From a virus: a stretch of 41,215 nt of DNA. Shown here piece after piece: positions 8,724 to 17,423 of the stretch. Below the pieces are notes generated by a model. It saw only the letters and a program-made list of their open reading frames with translations. It searched no databases and was not told the DNA's origin. The DNA is taken from IMG/VR virus record IMGVR_UViG_3300046450_002134, positions 1-41,215 of that record; one strand, given 5' to 3'. Made by a program: the position numbers and the translations under genes. Each line of letters begins with the position of its first letter. Position 1 is the stretch's first letter.

Positions 8724-9356
8724 CTAAGTCTGATAATCGAAATCGACGGTCAACGTGCCCCCGGTTGCCGACAAAGCGAACCGTTGCCGATCTGATTGCA
8801 GGTCGATGTCTGGCGGGTAGACATCGGCCGTGATTGTCGCCAGTGCTTCTGTTCCCTCGTTTCCTTTTGAGTCGGAGTATTCGCCGCAACTCGAATCGAA
8901 CGGAGTAATCCCGAACCGCCAGCTCCCCGACGCGGCGAGGGCCGGTGTTTCGTATTCGTAGAGATCGACGCCGGCCGTGTAGTCGACAGCGGCGAGGAAC
9001 TCGGTTGGGTCGGTGTCGATGGCCGTCGCGGTGGTGATGCGAAACCGATCAGTGTCGGCCTCGATCCCGGCGGCCGACCAGTTGAGCCGATGCAGGTTGT
9101 ATGGCCGCACAGGCAGGCTCGATCCGAAATCGGTGGCGACTTCCGTGTCCTCGACGGCGATCACCTGAATCGGTGCCGGTGTCTCGCCGTTGTCGACCTG
9201 AGCGGTCAGCGTGCGGTCAGCCTTGAACGTCGACGAGTCCGCTCGGCGGCGGCCGATGTAGAGTTGGTGGTGACCGGCCCAGCTCGACGCGAACGTGATC
9301 TCGATCGCGTGCGGCCCGAGTTTGACGGCCGAGGTAATAACTGTTCCGAGCTGCAT
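8724..9356 (-). CDS. Beta-rich tail protein
   Basis: 210 residues from ATG 9356-9354. The composition is beta-rich, with no catalytic or membrane motif. FnIII-like spacing is visible (HQLYIGRRRADSS ... PIQVIAVEDTE ... RPYNLHRLNW), and a second sandwich-like half runs from about residue 105. It lies between the small tail-tip gene (9371) and the coiled-coil membrane protein. Probably a tail-tip or baseplate structural component; not recognised as a named family. Confidence 0.6.
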   Translation of the reverse strand: MQLGTVITSAVKLGPHAIEITFASSWAGHHQLYIGRRRADSSTFKADRTLTAQVDNGETPAPIQVIAVEDTEVATDFGSSLPVRPYNLHRLNWSAAGIEADTDRFRITTATAIDTDPTEFLAAVDYTAGVDLYEYETPALAASGSWRFGITPFDSSCGEYSDSKGNEGTEALATITADVYPPDIDLQSDRQRFALSATGGTLTVDFDYQT

Positions 9357-9370
9357 TTCCGACGGCCTTT

Positions 9371-9754
9371 CTAGGGTTGCAGTTGAACGAACCGAGCTTC
9401 GCCGATGTAGATCCAGCTTGCGAACTGGCGAGAGTAGAACCGCGACCGTCGTTGACGTGGGACGAGTCCGACGAACAGCGAGCGTCCGTAGGATTGCGAA
9501 TCGATGGTCAGTGTTGTTTCGCGGTTCGTGAGCGCGTTAAACGACTCGATGTCCGCCAGCAGTTCGGCCTCGGTGGCGTACCCGCCATAGATCCAGACTT
9601 GCGACGAGACGTTCCGCGACGTACGGGGGCCGGCGAGAACCGTGACACCGGGCACGCCGAACGCCGACGTCTCCTGCACCGGAGCGGCGAAAGCGGTTTC
9701 CTCGACCGGGCCGTGTGCCGTGAATGTAAACAGTGATCCGAACACGATCGACAT
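9371..9754 (-). CDS. Small tail-tip protein after the tape measure
   Basis: 127 residues. ATG 9754-9752 overlaps the tape measure stop by one base (TAATG). It lies directly after the tape measure gene, where distal tail or minor tail proteins are encoded in lambda-like phages. The C-terminal TLTIDSQSYGRSLFVGLVPR stretch resembles small beta domains that join the tail tube to the baseplate, but I cannot name the family. Confidence 0.6.
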   Translation of the reverse strand: MSIVFGSLFTFTAHGPVEETAFAAPVQETSAFGVPGVTVLAGPRTSRNVSSQVWIYGGYATEAELLADIESFNALTNRETTLTIDSQSYGRSLFVGLVPRQRRSRFYSRQFASWIYIGEARFVQLQP

Positions 9755-11388
9755 TATCGCCGCCCTCCAACTCGCAGCTGTGGCGGAACGTTACTGTTCG
9801 AATTCAACCGCGAGTGTGGTCGGGGTGCGTGAACGGTCTTGATCGATGCATTGGCCGGGCGGCCGGTAACGATCAACTCGACGGCGGGGGCGGGGGCGTT
9901 CATAGCGTCGACGGCGGCGGATATTCTGGGGCGTTCTTCTTTCAGAACCTTGATCAGTTCGAACACCGCGTCAGCCAGTTGAACTTCCCGGACGGTGGCG
10001 GGTTTCGCGGCGGTTCCGGGGATTACTGTTGCTCCCCAACCGGCGGCAACCGCCGTCGCCTCGCGCGCCAGCGTTCCGGCTCGGAATTTCTTCTCGTCGG
10101 CAGACAATTGTCGGGTGATCGAGTCGAGGGCGGCGACTGGATTGCGCCCGATGTTGCTGTCATAGGTCGTGGCCATCGCTTCCAGTTTCGTGGCGAACGA
10201 AGTGGCACCATAGCTCTGTTTGAGCGCCGGGATTTTGTCTCGCAGGATTGATGAGATCGACGTCACGTCGCCCGCGAGCATTAACTCGGTGGCGGCGTCG
10301 GCACCTTTGGCAATGTTCCGGATGGACGCTGTCGGCAGGGCGTCCAGCAGCGCCTTCTGATCACGGGCGAGCTTATCAGACTCGCGGAACGACGGAGCCC
10401 GGTCGCGGATTCCATACATTTCCTGCCGGAACGCCGGGTCTTTGATCAGCTTTTCCTGAGTGGTGAGAAACCGACCCTCGCCCGTCATGTTTTTCAGGAA
10501 TTTCGCCGCGCGTTTTGGGTCAGCGGCGATCGCTTCGAGGGCGGCGAAACTGTTTTTCGCGTTTGGTTCCGCTTTGCGTAGTTGGCGGTGCCACGCATTC
10601 AACGCGGTCGAGGTCGGCTCGCCTTCTGACTCGCTGGCCTGACCACCAAATATCGCAAACTCAGCCAGAATATCGCGTTCGCTGTTTCCGTACGCGTTGC
10701 CCGCGTTGACGGACATTGCCAATGCTTTCGCCACCTTAGCGGTTTTCGTGACTCGCAACGCCGAACCCGCCGCGGCCAGCCAGTTCGCGCCAGTCGTCGG
10801 ATCAGCCCCGCCGCGAGCCAGATCGAGAGCTCCCGCCGCGAGAAACTCAGCGTCTTCTGGTTTTGGTGCCACCAGGATCGCCGCTTCGACGGCCGCACCC
10901 GTTTGCTGGATTGTCGCCCCACCGCGGGCACTGAGTGCCGTACCGAATGCTTCTGTCGCGATCGCGGGTGTGGTTCGCGCGGCCCGAGCGATCCGGTCTC
11001 GTTCGGCCAGAACGTCTTTCTGGAGTTTCATCTTCACGGCAAGCTGGGCGTTCTGGTCGCCGCCGACGTTCAACGCCATCTGTCGTTCCAGATCCGCCAG
11101 GGGGATCTGGATGTTCGCCGCCTTCTGTTGCCGCTGGAGGATGTTGTCGTATTCTTGCCGCAACAACGCGGCGGCCGTGACAATCCCGCCAATCACCGAA
11201 CCGACGCCCGCGAAACCGGCAGCCGAGGCCAGCACTGACTTCGTCGACGCCGCGAACATTCCGCCGAAAGTCTTGCCGGCCTTCGCTCCCGTTTTGTCAA
11301 ATTCCGCGATCGCCTGTTTGCCACGTTGCCACGCCCGCACGGCCTGCGCGTCGTTAACGTCGAGGTCGATTGTGACGGTTCGGGACAT
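9754..11388 (-). CDS. Tail tape measure protein
   Basis: 544 residues from ATG 11388-11386. It is mostly helical and Ala-rich. Features in order: an N-terminal strand (VTIDLDVNDAQAVRAWQRGK), a Gly/Ala hydrophobic segment near 45-75 (FAGVGSVIGGIVTAAALL), a long helical middle with LAAAGSALRVTKTAKVAKALA, and a disordered basic C-terminus. This organisation, with the frameshifted chaperone just before it and tail-tip genes after it, is diagnostic of a tape measure. At the usual 0.15 nm per residue it would set a short siphovirus tail of about 80 nm; this estimate is inference from length alone. Confidence 0.85.
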   Translation of the reverse strand: MSRTVTIDLDVNDAQAVRAWQRGKQAIAEFDKTGAKAGKTFGGMFAASTKSVLASAAGFAGVGSVIGGIVTAAALLRQEYDNILQRQQKAANIQIPLADLERQMALNVGGDQNAQLAVKMKLQKDVLAERDRIARAARTTPAIATEAFGTALSARGGATIQQTGAAVEAAILVAPKPEDAEFLAAGALDLARGGADPTTGANWLAAAGSALRVTKTAKVAKALAMSVNAGNAYGNSERDILAEFAIFGGQASESEGEPTSTALNAWHRQLRKAEPNAKNSFAALEAIAADPKRAAKFLKNMTGEGRFLTTQEKLIKDPAFRQEMYGIRDRAPSFRESDKLARDQKALLDALPTASIRNIAKGADAATELMLAGDVTSISSILRDKIPALKQSYGATSFATKLEAMATTYDSNIGRNPVAALDSITRQLSADEKKFRAGTLAREATAVAAGWGATVIPGTAAKPATVREVQLADAVFELIKVLKEERPRISAAVDAMNAPAPAVELIVTGRPANASIKTVHAPRPHSRLNSNSNVPPQLRVGGRR

Positions 11389-11395
11389 TGCGAAC

Positions 11396-12213
11396 TCAGC
11401 AGGGAGAGGAGAGGCAGCGTTTAAGATGAGGCAGCAGGTAGACGATCAGGTTGGTCGGTTCGTAATCCGCGGGTGCCAGCCCCGAAGCCCACCGGAGACC
11501 GGTCAGGAGTTCGGGGCGGGTTGTTTTTTTTGGGCGAGTTCCTGAATGAGGGTGAGGATTCGAACGTAATCAGTTGCCAGAGCCGCCAGCCGTGGCAGCG
11601 AGTCCTGATCGAGCAGTGAGAACGCGCCGATCAGTTGCGGGGTCAGTCGATAGTTCAGACGCAGAACCTCACTGATGAAACTCGCAGTCAGGCCGTAATC
11701 GAAATCGATATCGTCCGTCTGGTTGGCTTCAATCATCGCCAGCACCGGCTCGGCCAGCGTGTAGAGATCCGGCCACCGCTTGCACTCTTTGGTTGTCCAT
11801 CCGGCTCCTGCCGGAACCATCACGTGTTTCTGATCCATGCACGACGGGATAACCCACTCGTTCCCGTCGTTCAGTTCGATGGCAGGTCCGGGATACAGTG
11901 GCGGAGTCGAGCGGGCGAGGTCGGCGGCCGTTGGTGGCGAGGCCGTGACCCAACCGACCCAGCAATCAGACGCGGCGATCGGGATCCACGTTTGACGATC
12001 GGGCAGGAAGCCGAGCGGCGGGTTGTTCGACTCGTCGGCGTCAGAGAACGGCAGCACGATCGCCCCGGTCGTTTTTTTGTCAGGACCGACACAGTCGGGG
12101 ATCGTGACGAGCGGGTCAGGATCTCCCGATTTGAGGAGATCGCCGAACCCGGCGTCGGCGAGCACGGCTCGCGACTGACGGGTTTCGTCGGGGATATACA
12201 GCAGAAAGTGCAT
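11396..12213 (-). CDS. Tail assembly chaperone, -1 frameshift product (gpGT-like)
   Basis: The fusion product made when ribosomes slip back one base on the eight-A run (11531-11524). After 230 shared residues the -1 frame continues for 42 codons (TTRPELLTGLRWASGLAPAD ... VYLLPHLKRC...) and stops with TGA at 11398-11396, eight bases before the tape measure ATG. The frame has no stop between the slip site and that TGA and fills the otherwise empty interval 11389-11502. A total of 272 residues matches the lambda G-T arrangement, in which the T extension recruits tail tube protein. I translated the extension by hand. Confidence 0.75.
11479..11531 (-). promoter_or_regulatory. Programmed -1 ribosomal frameshift signal
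   Basis: Read on the minus strand: zero-frame codons CAA AAA AAA give the slippery heptamer A AAA AAA within eight A residues (11531-11524). After a six-base spacer comes a perfect 8-bp stem, GCCCCGAA (11517-11510) with TTCGGGGC (11486-11479), which encloses a second hairpin ACCGG-TCT-CCGGT. Slip site, spacer length and stem all match known -1 signals. Confidence 0.8.
11503..12213 (-). CDS. Tail assembly chaperone, zero-frame product (gpG-like)
   Basis: 236 residues from ATG 12213-12211 (MHFLLYIPDE). A GTG at 12255 is open upstream but has no ribosome site. The gene lies between the major tail protein and the tape measure, the fixed place of the lambda G/GT type tail assembly chaperone, which coats the tape measure during tail polymerisation. 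No sequence motif defines the family; position plus the frameshift signal at its 3' end make the call. The last residues (ELAQKKQPAPNS) are read through a run of eight A residues, the slip site. Confidence 0.75.
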   Translation of the reverse strand: MHFLLYIPDETRQSRAVLADAGFGDLLKSGDPDPLVTIPDCVGPDKKTTGAIVLPFSDADESNNPPLGFLPDRQTWIPIAASDCWVGWVTASPPTAADLARSTPPLYPGPAIELNDGNEWVIPSCMDQKHVMVPAGAGWTTKECKRWPDLYTLAEPVLAMIEANQTDDIDFDYGLTASFISEVLRLNYRLTPQLIGAFSLLDQDSLPRLAALATDYVRILTLIQELAQKKQPAPNS

Positions 12214-12282
12214 GCGGTGGTTCCGGGAATGTGACGCGACATCCGTGTCGGCCACAAATTGCAGGTGTCAGGGCGAGATGGC

Positions 12283-13158
12283 TTAGGTGATGAGCTGACT
12301 GAGGGCGATCGTCGGGCGGCCGTTGATCGTGACGGTGATTCTGATCGTTGCGTCGCCCGTTCCCGACCCGCCGAGACTTTCGACGACGTACGTGCCCGAG
12401 GTGGCAGAGACCTTAATGTGAGTGGCGACGTCGTCGGCGTCACCGATGCTCCGGAGGTAGCACGTGAGCCCCGACGTGATTTGTGACGACTCGCCGAGTG
12501 AAAGTGTCGAGGCGAGCGACGCGTCGTCTGTGTCGATTTCGATCGTGTAGGCTTCCTCGTCGATCGTGCCGGCGTCAGCGTGGATCAGGCCAGAGTGAGG
12601 TTTCGCGGTGTAGCTAAAGCCCGTCCGCAGTCGCCATCCTTGAACGTTGATGGTCGAGCCTTTGACCGAGACCGGCCCGAGCTTGAACGAGGAGTTGACG
12701 GCCGGAGATTCGGTGATCGCGGCGCTGGTGTTAATCGTCAGCGGAGCGTTTCCGCCGACACTCAAGGCGCGGTAGACGAAGTTGATGTCGGCACCCTCGG
12801 CCGCCCCCTGTTCGGCACCGAAGTCGGTGACGTACAGGAACCCGCCGAGACTGGTGATCGTGACGTGACTGGATCCCGTTTCGCCCTTTTGACGGTACTG
12901 CATCGACGCCGAGGTTGAGACCACCAGTCCGCCGGCAGTGAGTGTCGGGCCGGCAGAGGTCAGGATTTCGTGAATGTCGCGAGAGGACAACGAGACCGAG
13001 TTCGCAGCACCGATCAGGGCCGAGGCCGTCGTCGCGACATCGCCACCGGCTCGGCGAACCAGCATCTGAACGTCGGCCGAGACGTTGACCGAGTCGAGGT
13101 TGTTCGCGGTCAGGGCGTCGAACAGCGCCGGGTAGATTCCGTAACGATCAGAAGACAT
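12283..13158 (-). CDS. Major tail (tube) protein
   Basis: 291 residues from ATG 13158-13156, with GGAG eight bases upstream; the frame is open 17 codons further without a site. The protein is rich in Ser, Thr, Ala and Gly, with beta-strand alternation throughout, including QYRQKGETGSSHVTITSLGG and a C-terminal immunoglobulin-like section (VSATSGTYVVESLGGSG). Abundant small polar residues, length, and position directly before the tail chaperone fit the tube protein of siphoviruses. The N-terminal segment may be a separate domain. Confidence 0.75.
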   Translation of the reverse strand: MSSDRYGIYPALFDALTANNLDSVNVSADVQMLVRRAGGDVATTASALIGAANSVSLSSRDIHEILTSAGPTLTAGGLVVSTSASMQYRQKGETGSSHVTITSLGGFLYVTDFGAEQGAAEGADINFVYRALSVGGNAPLTINTSAAITESPAVNSSFKLGPVSVKGSTINVQGWRLRTGFSYTAKPHSGLIHADAGTIDEEAYTIEIDTDDASLASTLSLGESSQITSGLTCYLRSIGDADDVATHIKVSATSGTYVVESLGGSGTGDATIRITVTINGRPTIALSQLIT

Positions 13159-13159
13159 T

Positions 13160-13816
13160 TCAGGTTCTCCGGCGGGAGCGTTGCCGGAACTTGATTCCGA
13201 GCGACGCAAATTTCGGGTGAGTTGGTTTCTGAACGGCGACGTATTCGTCCCCGTACACTTTTCGCAGTCTGCGGGCTTCGCCGGCGGTCATCGCTTCGAG
13301 TTCGGCCGCACGTTGCAGGGCCTGCCGTTGCATTTGTCGACCCTTGCCAGACTTGCCGGCCTTGAGTCGACTGGCGACGTAGCTCGGCGTTCGGATTTTC
13401 AGCCGACCACGTGTGGCCGTCGCCGTGACCTTCTGATTCGCCGAGGAGTTGACCATGCGTTGAGTTTCGCCAGACCACACCAGCGGCGGACGGCCGAGGA
13501 TCGATTTAACGTCCTTGTAGGCTCCTCGCGAGATAAACCGGTCACCGTTTTTGCCGGCGAGTTTCTTAACGCGGTCATAGGCCGACCGGTTCTGTCGAGC
13601 GAGGAACCCGAGACTGATCACCGACCGGCGTTGGCTGTAGCCGTATTTGCGGCCGGCTCCCGGTTTGAAATGCTCGGGGATATGCTTGTCGGCGTGGTAC
13701 TGCATCGCCACGCGGTTGGCGTTGTTGCTGGCCTTGTTGTGCGACCGCGTCAGCAGTTTCGGGTTGAAGTTCGTGCGGGTCTTAATCGTGATCCCGCCTG
13801 TTTTTTTGCCGGTCAT
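13160..13816 (-). CDS. Basic head-tail/neck protein
   Basis: 218 residues; very basic, with many Arg, Lys and Gln (for example KSGKGRQMQRQALQRAAELEAM). ATG 13816-13814 overlaps the preceding gene by four bases. Its place between the tail terminator-like gene and the major tail protein corresponds to gp10/HK97-type or lambda Z-like tail completion proteins. No defining motif was found, so the family is inferred from synteny only. Confidence 0.6.
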   Translation of the reverse strand: MTGKKTGGITIKTRTNFNPKLLTRSHNKASNNANRVAMQYHADKHIPEHFKPGAGRKYGYSQRRSVISLGFLARQNRSAYDRVKKLAGKNGDRFISRGAYKDVKSILGRPPLVWSGETQRMVNSSANQKVTATATRGRLKIRTPSYVASRLKAGKSGKGRQMQRQALQRAAELEAMTAGEARRLRKVYGDEYVAVQKPTHPKFASLGIKFRQRSRRRT

Positions 13817-14364
13817 GCCACCACCTCGAACATATAGGCGGCGATCAGAAACGGAGCCCCGTCAGGCGTCGATTCCGAGTCGGCGTTGGTTTCCTGCGGG
13901 GTGACAACTTCACGCGTGGGTTTGTTGAGTTCGAGGGCGTGAACGCCGTCGACGCCGGTGATGTTGGCGCGGGCGTAGGCTTCCTTGATGATCGCCCCGA
14001 TCGAGTTCATGAAGCTGATCAGGCGGTCCTTGCTGTTGCCTGCGTGGGCGACGTCGATCGCGGCCCGGAACTCGACCAGTAAATCGCCGGCGAACATATC
14101 GTTCGGGTAAATCGACCACGTCATATCAAGATCGTCAACGCGGGCGACCGTGCAACCGGGGACGGGTTGCGTGTCGAAATCCTGACCTGCGGGCGTGTCG
14201 GTGTTATCGTTTCGCCAGTACGGGTAATCGATCAGGTTGAACGCGGCCGCGTCAGTCCCCACACCCATCAGCGTCTGGAACGTCGGACACGTCGACAACA
14301 GCGAAGCCATTTTTTCGAATGGCAACGCAATCGCTCCGGTGGCGACGACCGAGGAAACAGGCAC
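13813..14364 (-). CDS. Tail terminator-like neck protein
   Basis: 183 residues from ATG 14364-14362. It contains VPGCTVARVDDLDMTWSIY and FAGDLLVEFRAAIDVAH, an alternation of strand and helix like the tail terminator (lambda U) fold, followed by a C-terminal strand (GAPFLIAAYMFEVVA) that fits the ring-forming edge strand. Order in the operon (head-tail connector, this protein, basic neck protein, tube protein) supports the call. Not recognised at family level. Confidence 0.55.
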   Translation of the reverse strand: MPVSSVVATGAIALPFEKMASLLSTCPTFQTLMGVGTDAAAFNLIDYPYWRNDNTDTPAGQDFDTQPVPGCTVARVDDLDMTWSIYPNDMFAGDLLVEFRAAIDVAHAGNSKDRLISFMNSIGAIIKEAYARANITGVDGVHALELNKPTREVVTPQETNADSESTPDGAPFLIAAYMFEVVA

Positions 14365-14385
14365 GGGGAACGGCTCCTGTCAGTG

Positions 14386-14775
14386 TTAGCGGTTACGAAC
14401 GGACGAGCGGCCGGGACTGCGTGACATACGGGAGTTTGACGATCTACTGAGAGCGAGCGTGATCATCGAGCCGGACTGAATCGCCAGCCCGAGGATCTGC
14501 CACTTGATCCCGGAAACGCCGCCCGTCCTGACCAGGCCGCCGCGATCCCAGGTGGTAGCGGCGGGGACCGTGACGAACGCCGAATCAGAAACTCGTTCGC
14601 CGGTTTCGTCGACGATCTCAATTCCGTCGATGTCTCCGGTGTCAACAATCGCGTCTGACCAGGTAGCCGCCACCGCCGAAGCAGTCGCGAAATACTCGAC
14701 GCCGCCAGTCTCCCCGAACGAATCAAAGAAGACTGACGACGCGGCGGCGAAGTGGTCATCAAACGCGTTTGCCAT
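14386..14775 (-). CDS. Head-tail attachment (FII-like) protein candidate
   Basis: 129 residues from ATG 14775-14773, nine bases after the capsid gene stop. The N-terminus ANAFDDHFAAASSVFFDSFGE resembles the opening helix of lambda FII-type attachment proteins (a short helix, then beta strands with ETGERV...). The C-terminal 25 residues are basic and Ser-rich. Position directly after the major capsid protein is that of head-closure proteins. The assignment is tentative. Confidence 0.55.
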   Translation of the reverse strand: MANAFDDHFAAASSVFFDSFGETGGVEYFATASAVAATWSDAIVDTGDIDGIEIVDETGERVSDSAFVTVPAATTWDRGGLVRTGGVSGIKWQILGLAIQSGSMITLALSRSSNSRMSRSPGRSSVRNR

Positions 14776-14783
14776 TGGCTGCG

Positions 14784-15746
14784 TTAGACCCCGGTGATGA
14801 GTTGCGCGGCGTCCGGGTAAACTTCCTGAACGTCCACGTCGAGACGTGAGCGGACGATTTTCGAGCGTGTTTGCGGTTCGTCGTATTCCTCGACGACGCC
14901 GCCGATTTCTGAACCGTCTTCGCCCCAGTGGAACGTGTTACACCAACGCGGGCGTTTCAGGTTTCGATCGGCCGAGTGAACGAACAGCAGCGCGTTGGTT
15001 TTCGTGAACACTGTCGACAGCGAAGCGGCGGACGCTTCGTTGGCGGTGTTCTTCATCGCTCCTGCAACGAAGAAGTGTTCCACGTCGAACACGCCCGCCA
15101 TGATGGACAGGTTTTTCAGCGCGGCGGCTTTCGGATCGTCGAAACCGGCGTACTTGATCCGGTCAAGGATCTCCGTGCATTGCAGGAGGTCCATGAGTCG
15201 ATCCCACTCGATCGCCATCGCGTTCGGGACGATCCCGATTCGATCGCGGACGGCTTTCTTGGCCGTCATCACGTTGGCGACCGGTGTCGCCGTGGCGTGA
15301 GTGGTCCAGGCGGTGCCGGCTGCCGTAGCGTTCGACACGGCGTCGACTTTGGCGATCACCAGGTCCTCGAGGTTCTGGAGCACCTGATCACGAGCACCCT
15401 GCGCGGCGAGAACTTCCGAGTCCCACCAGTCGCCGTAGATCTCGGCGTTGCGGGAATCGACCGGTTCTTCCGCACCGTATTCGTCAGTCGCGAACGAGCC
15501 CGAGGTGCCTTGTCGGCCGCCGCGTGAGTAGTTCGCCCCGCTGGCGCGTTTGGCGTCCTTCTTCTTCTTGAGGATTTCTGCGAGTTCGAGTTTCGGATAT
15601 TTGCCCGACTGTGTCACGACTTCGATGACGGGCGCGAGGCTCAAACCGATAAATCCTGCCTGATTCGCGGCCAGATCGAACTCGTCGAGACCGTCTCGCA
15701 GGTCGGGCCGAGCCTGACCCAGAGCGGCGGAGGGGGTAACTGCCAT
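14784..15746 (-). CDS. Major capsid protein
   Basis: 320 residues from ATG 15746-15744. The sequence follows the lambda E-like/HK97-fold pattern: an N-terminal arm, an E-loop-like basic Lys stretch (ILKKKKDAKRA near 58-68), a Gly-rich loop (YSRGGRQGTSGSF), a long spine helix with EVLAAQGARDQVLQNLEDLVIAK, and beta-rich P and A domains ending in RSRLDVDVQEVYPDAAQ. It follows the decoration protein and the protease, the order D-E of lambda-type heads. No propeptide is evident. Confidence 0.85.
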   Translation of the reverse strand: MAVTPSAALGQARPDLRDGLDEFDLAANQAGFIGLSLAPVIEVVTQSGKYPKLELAEILKKKKDAKRASGANYSRGGRQGTSGSFATDEYGAEEPVDSRNAEIYGDWWDSEVLAAQGARDQVLQNLEDLVIAKVDAVSNATAAGTAWTTHATATPVANVMTAKKAVRDRIGIVPNAMAIEWDRLMDLLQCTEILDRIKYAGFDDPKAAALKNLSIMAGVFDVEHFFVAGAMKNTANEASAASLSTVFTKTNALLFVHSADRNLKRPRWCNTFHWGEDGSEIGGVVEEYDEPQTRSKIVRSRLDVDVQEVYPDAAQLITGV

Positions 15747-15819
15747 TGTCTATTCCTCGTTCTGTGTGGTGATTGTGTGGTGGGGTGTGACGCGGAGCGG
15801 GGGTCAGGTTGCCGACTGG

Positions 15820-16203
15820 TTACGCGACGGCGGTTTCGTCCCAGATCGGCAGGATTTCGATGTAGTCGCCGTCTGTTCCGGCGGCTTCCAGAGCGATGCC
15901 TCGTGGGTAAGACGTCGACGCGGCGGTGTCGTCAATTTTTCCGGCGGCTGCCGTGTAGACGGTCGCTCCAACGGCGATCGCACCGGCTGCAATCGCGGTC
16001 TGTGTGCCGCTGGCACCACGGAGCACGACGGACACCGCGTCCTGATCGACACAGTCAGCCGTCACGTAGCCGACCTCGTCGGCGTCCGTGAGTACGGCTG
16101 CGGCGAGTTCGCCACTGCTGAGGTTGACGCGGGAATACGCGGAGATCGTCGCCCCCGCGATGAATGTTCGAGTGTTGCCGGCGATCGGCTGACCATTGGG
16201 CAT
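15820..16203 (-). CDS. Capsid decoration/stabilisation protein (DUF2190-like)
   Basis: 127 residues from ATG 16203-16201, with AAGGA eight bases upstream; the long upstream open frame is Arg-rich shadow of the protease gene. The pattern ISAYSRVNLSSGELAAAVL, then DQDAVSVVLRGASGTQTAIA, then AIAVGATVYTAAAGKI and RGIALEAAGTDGDYIEILP is the repeated small beta-barrel layout of DUF2190/capsid-cement proteins. It would bind the outside of the capsid lattice. Placed between protease and major capsid protein, as lambda D. Confidence 0.8.
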   Translation of the reverse strand: MPNGQPIAGNTRTFIAGATISAYSRVNLSSGELAAAVLTDADEVGYVTADCVDQDAVSVVLRGASGTQTAIAAGAIAVGATVYTAAAGKIDDTAASTSYPRGIALEAAGTDGDYIEILPIWDETAVA

Positions 16204-16280
16204 TGTGCTATTCCTTGTGTTCTGGTGATGTCTGGTAATGTTGGGGATGGTTGGGGTGGGTTCAGGAACCCGGCCCGGTG

Positions 16281-17423
16281 CTAATTCTGGACGGCGGAGA
16301 GGTACGCGGCGTGCGCGGTCGGGTTTTCGCGAACGAGCGAGCGAACGGCTTTCTGACGCGACAAACCGGACGCGCATTTCGCGGAGAGCAACGAGCCCCA
16401 CGCCGCGATCGGATCGGTCGAGTCGGTGGCGGGGCCGGAGTCGGATCCCTCGTTGATCGGGTCGGAGCCGGGTGCCGGTTTTGGTTCGGGTTTCGCGGCC
16501 GCTGACGTTTCGAGTTCGGCGACCTTGGCCGTCAGTGACTCGTTCGTCGCTTTCAACGCGGCGAGTTCGTCGGTCTGCTGTTTCAGCCAGGCGGTGCTGA
16601 CCTGTTCGAGCGTCGCGGACGCCTCCATCTGACTGACCGCGAAATCGTTCGAGCAACCCGGCGCGGAGGCCTTGATCTCGACCAGTGTCGCGGGTGTCGG
16701 GGCGGTGTTGGTGGTGTCTGTCTTCACGTGAACTTCTCCCGGTGGGGATTGATGAAACGCCGCCGACAGACTGCGGAGAGCCTCCCGTTGTTTTTCGGCG
16801 GTCAGATTGAGCGGCTCGAACTCGCCAAGAGTCGAGACAGGCGAAACGGTTTTCGTGCAGAACCCGGCTTCAACGGCCTCGGCTCCGGATAGCCAGCGTT
16901 CGGAATCCATGAGTTCGGCGAGTTGTTCGGCGTCGAGCGAACTGACGGCGAGATATCGGTCGGTCAGTTGTCCGTTGATGATGTCCAACCGCTCGGCGAG
17001 GGCTCGCAGTTCGGTCGCTTTCAGTGGTTCGTAAGATTCGGCGGCGGCGTGATGCACCATCCACCAGCCGTTTTCGGCGATCACGACTTCGTCGCATTCC
17101 AGAGCGACGATCGTCGCGGCGGACATGGCAACCTCGACCTCGGCACGAGTCGGCTTGCCGAGACGGCGGATCTCGGATGCCAGAGCGTTTCCGCCGATGG
17201 TCGAGCCGCCTTCGGAGAGAATCCGCAACACGTAGCGGTCAACTTCGCCCGCTTCATCGACGAGTGCTCGGAACGTGTCCGGCGAGAAACCGCCCCACCA
17301 CCGCGTCGCGATGCGTTCGTAGATGTAGATTTCGGCGACGGTTTCGCCGCCCTGTTGAGTGACGTTCAACAGGTTTGAAACCGCGTCGAGATCGACGGTG
17401 TCAGTCTGATTTTTTGTTGTCAT
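16281..17423 (-). CDS. ClpP-like head maturation protease with scaffold-like C-terminus
   Basis: 380 residues; ATG 17423-17421 lies inside the last 23 bases of the portal gene. Residues of about 25-210 are an S14 (ClpP-type) domain: the oxyanion Gly segment LSEGGSTIGGNA (69-80), the nucleophile in AMSAATIVAL (Ser101) and the His in WWMVHHAA (His124). The C-terminal part (about 250-380) has a coiled-coil stretch (QQTDELAALKATNESLTAKV) and an acidic Pro/Ser/Asp linker, as in phage proteins where protease and scaffold are fused. The enzyme would trim scaffold and capsid components during prohead maturation. Confidence 0.85.
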   Translation of the reverse strand: MTTKNQTDTVDLDAVSNLLNVTQQGGETVAEIYIYERIATRWWGGFSPDTFRALVDEAGEVDRYVLRILSEGGSTIGGNALASEIRRLGKPTRAEVEVAMSAATIVALECDEVVIAENGWWMVHHAAAESYEPLKATELRALAERLDIINGQLTDRYLAVSSLDAEQLAELMDSERWLSGAEAVEAGFCTKTVSPVSTLGEFEPLNLTAEKQREALRSLSAAFHQSPPGEVHVKTDTTNTAPTPATLVEIKASAPGCSNDFAVSQMEASATLEQVSTAWLKQQTDELAALKATNESLTAKVAELETSAAAKPEPKPAPGSDPINEGSDSGPATDSTDPIAAWGSLLSAKCASGLSRQKAVRSLVRENPTAHAAYLSAVQN

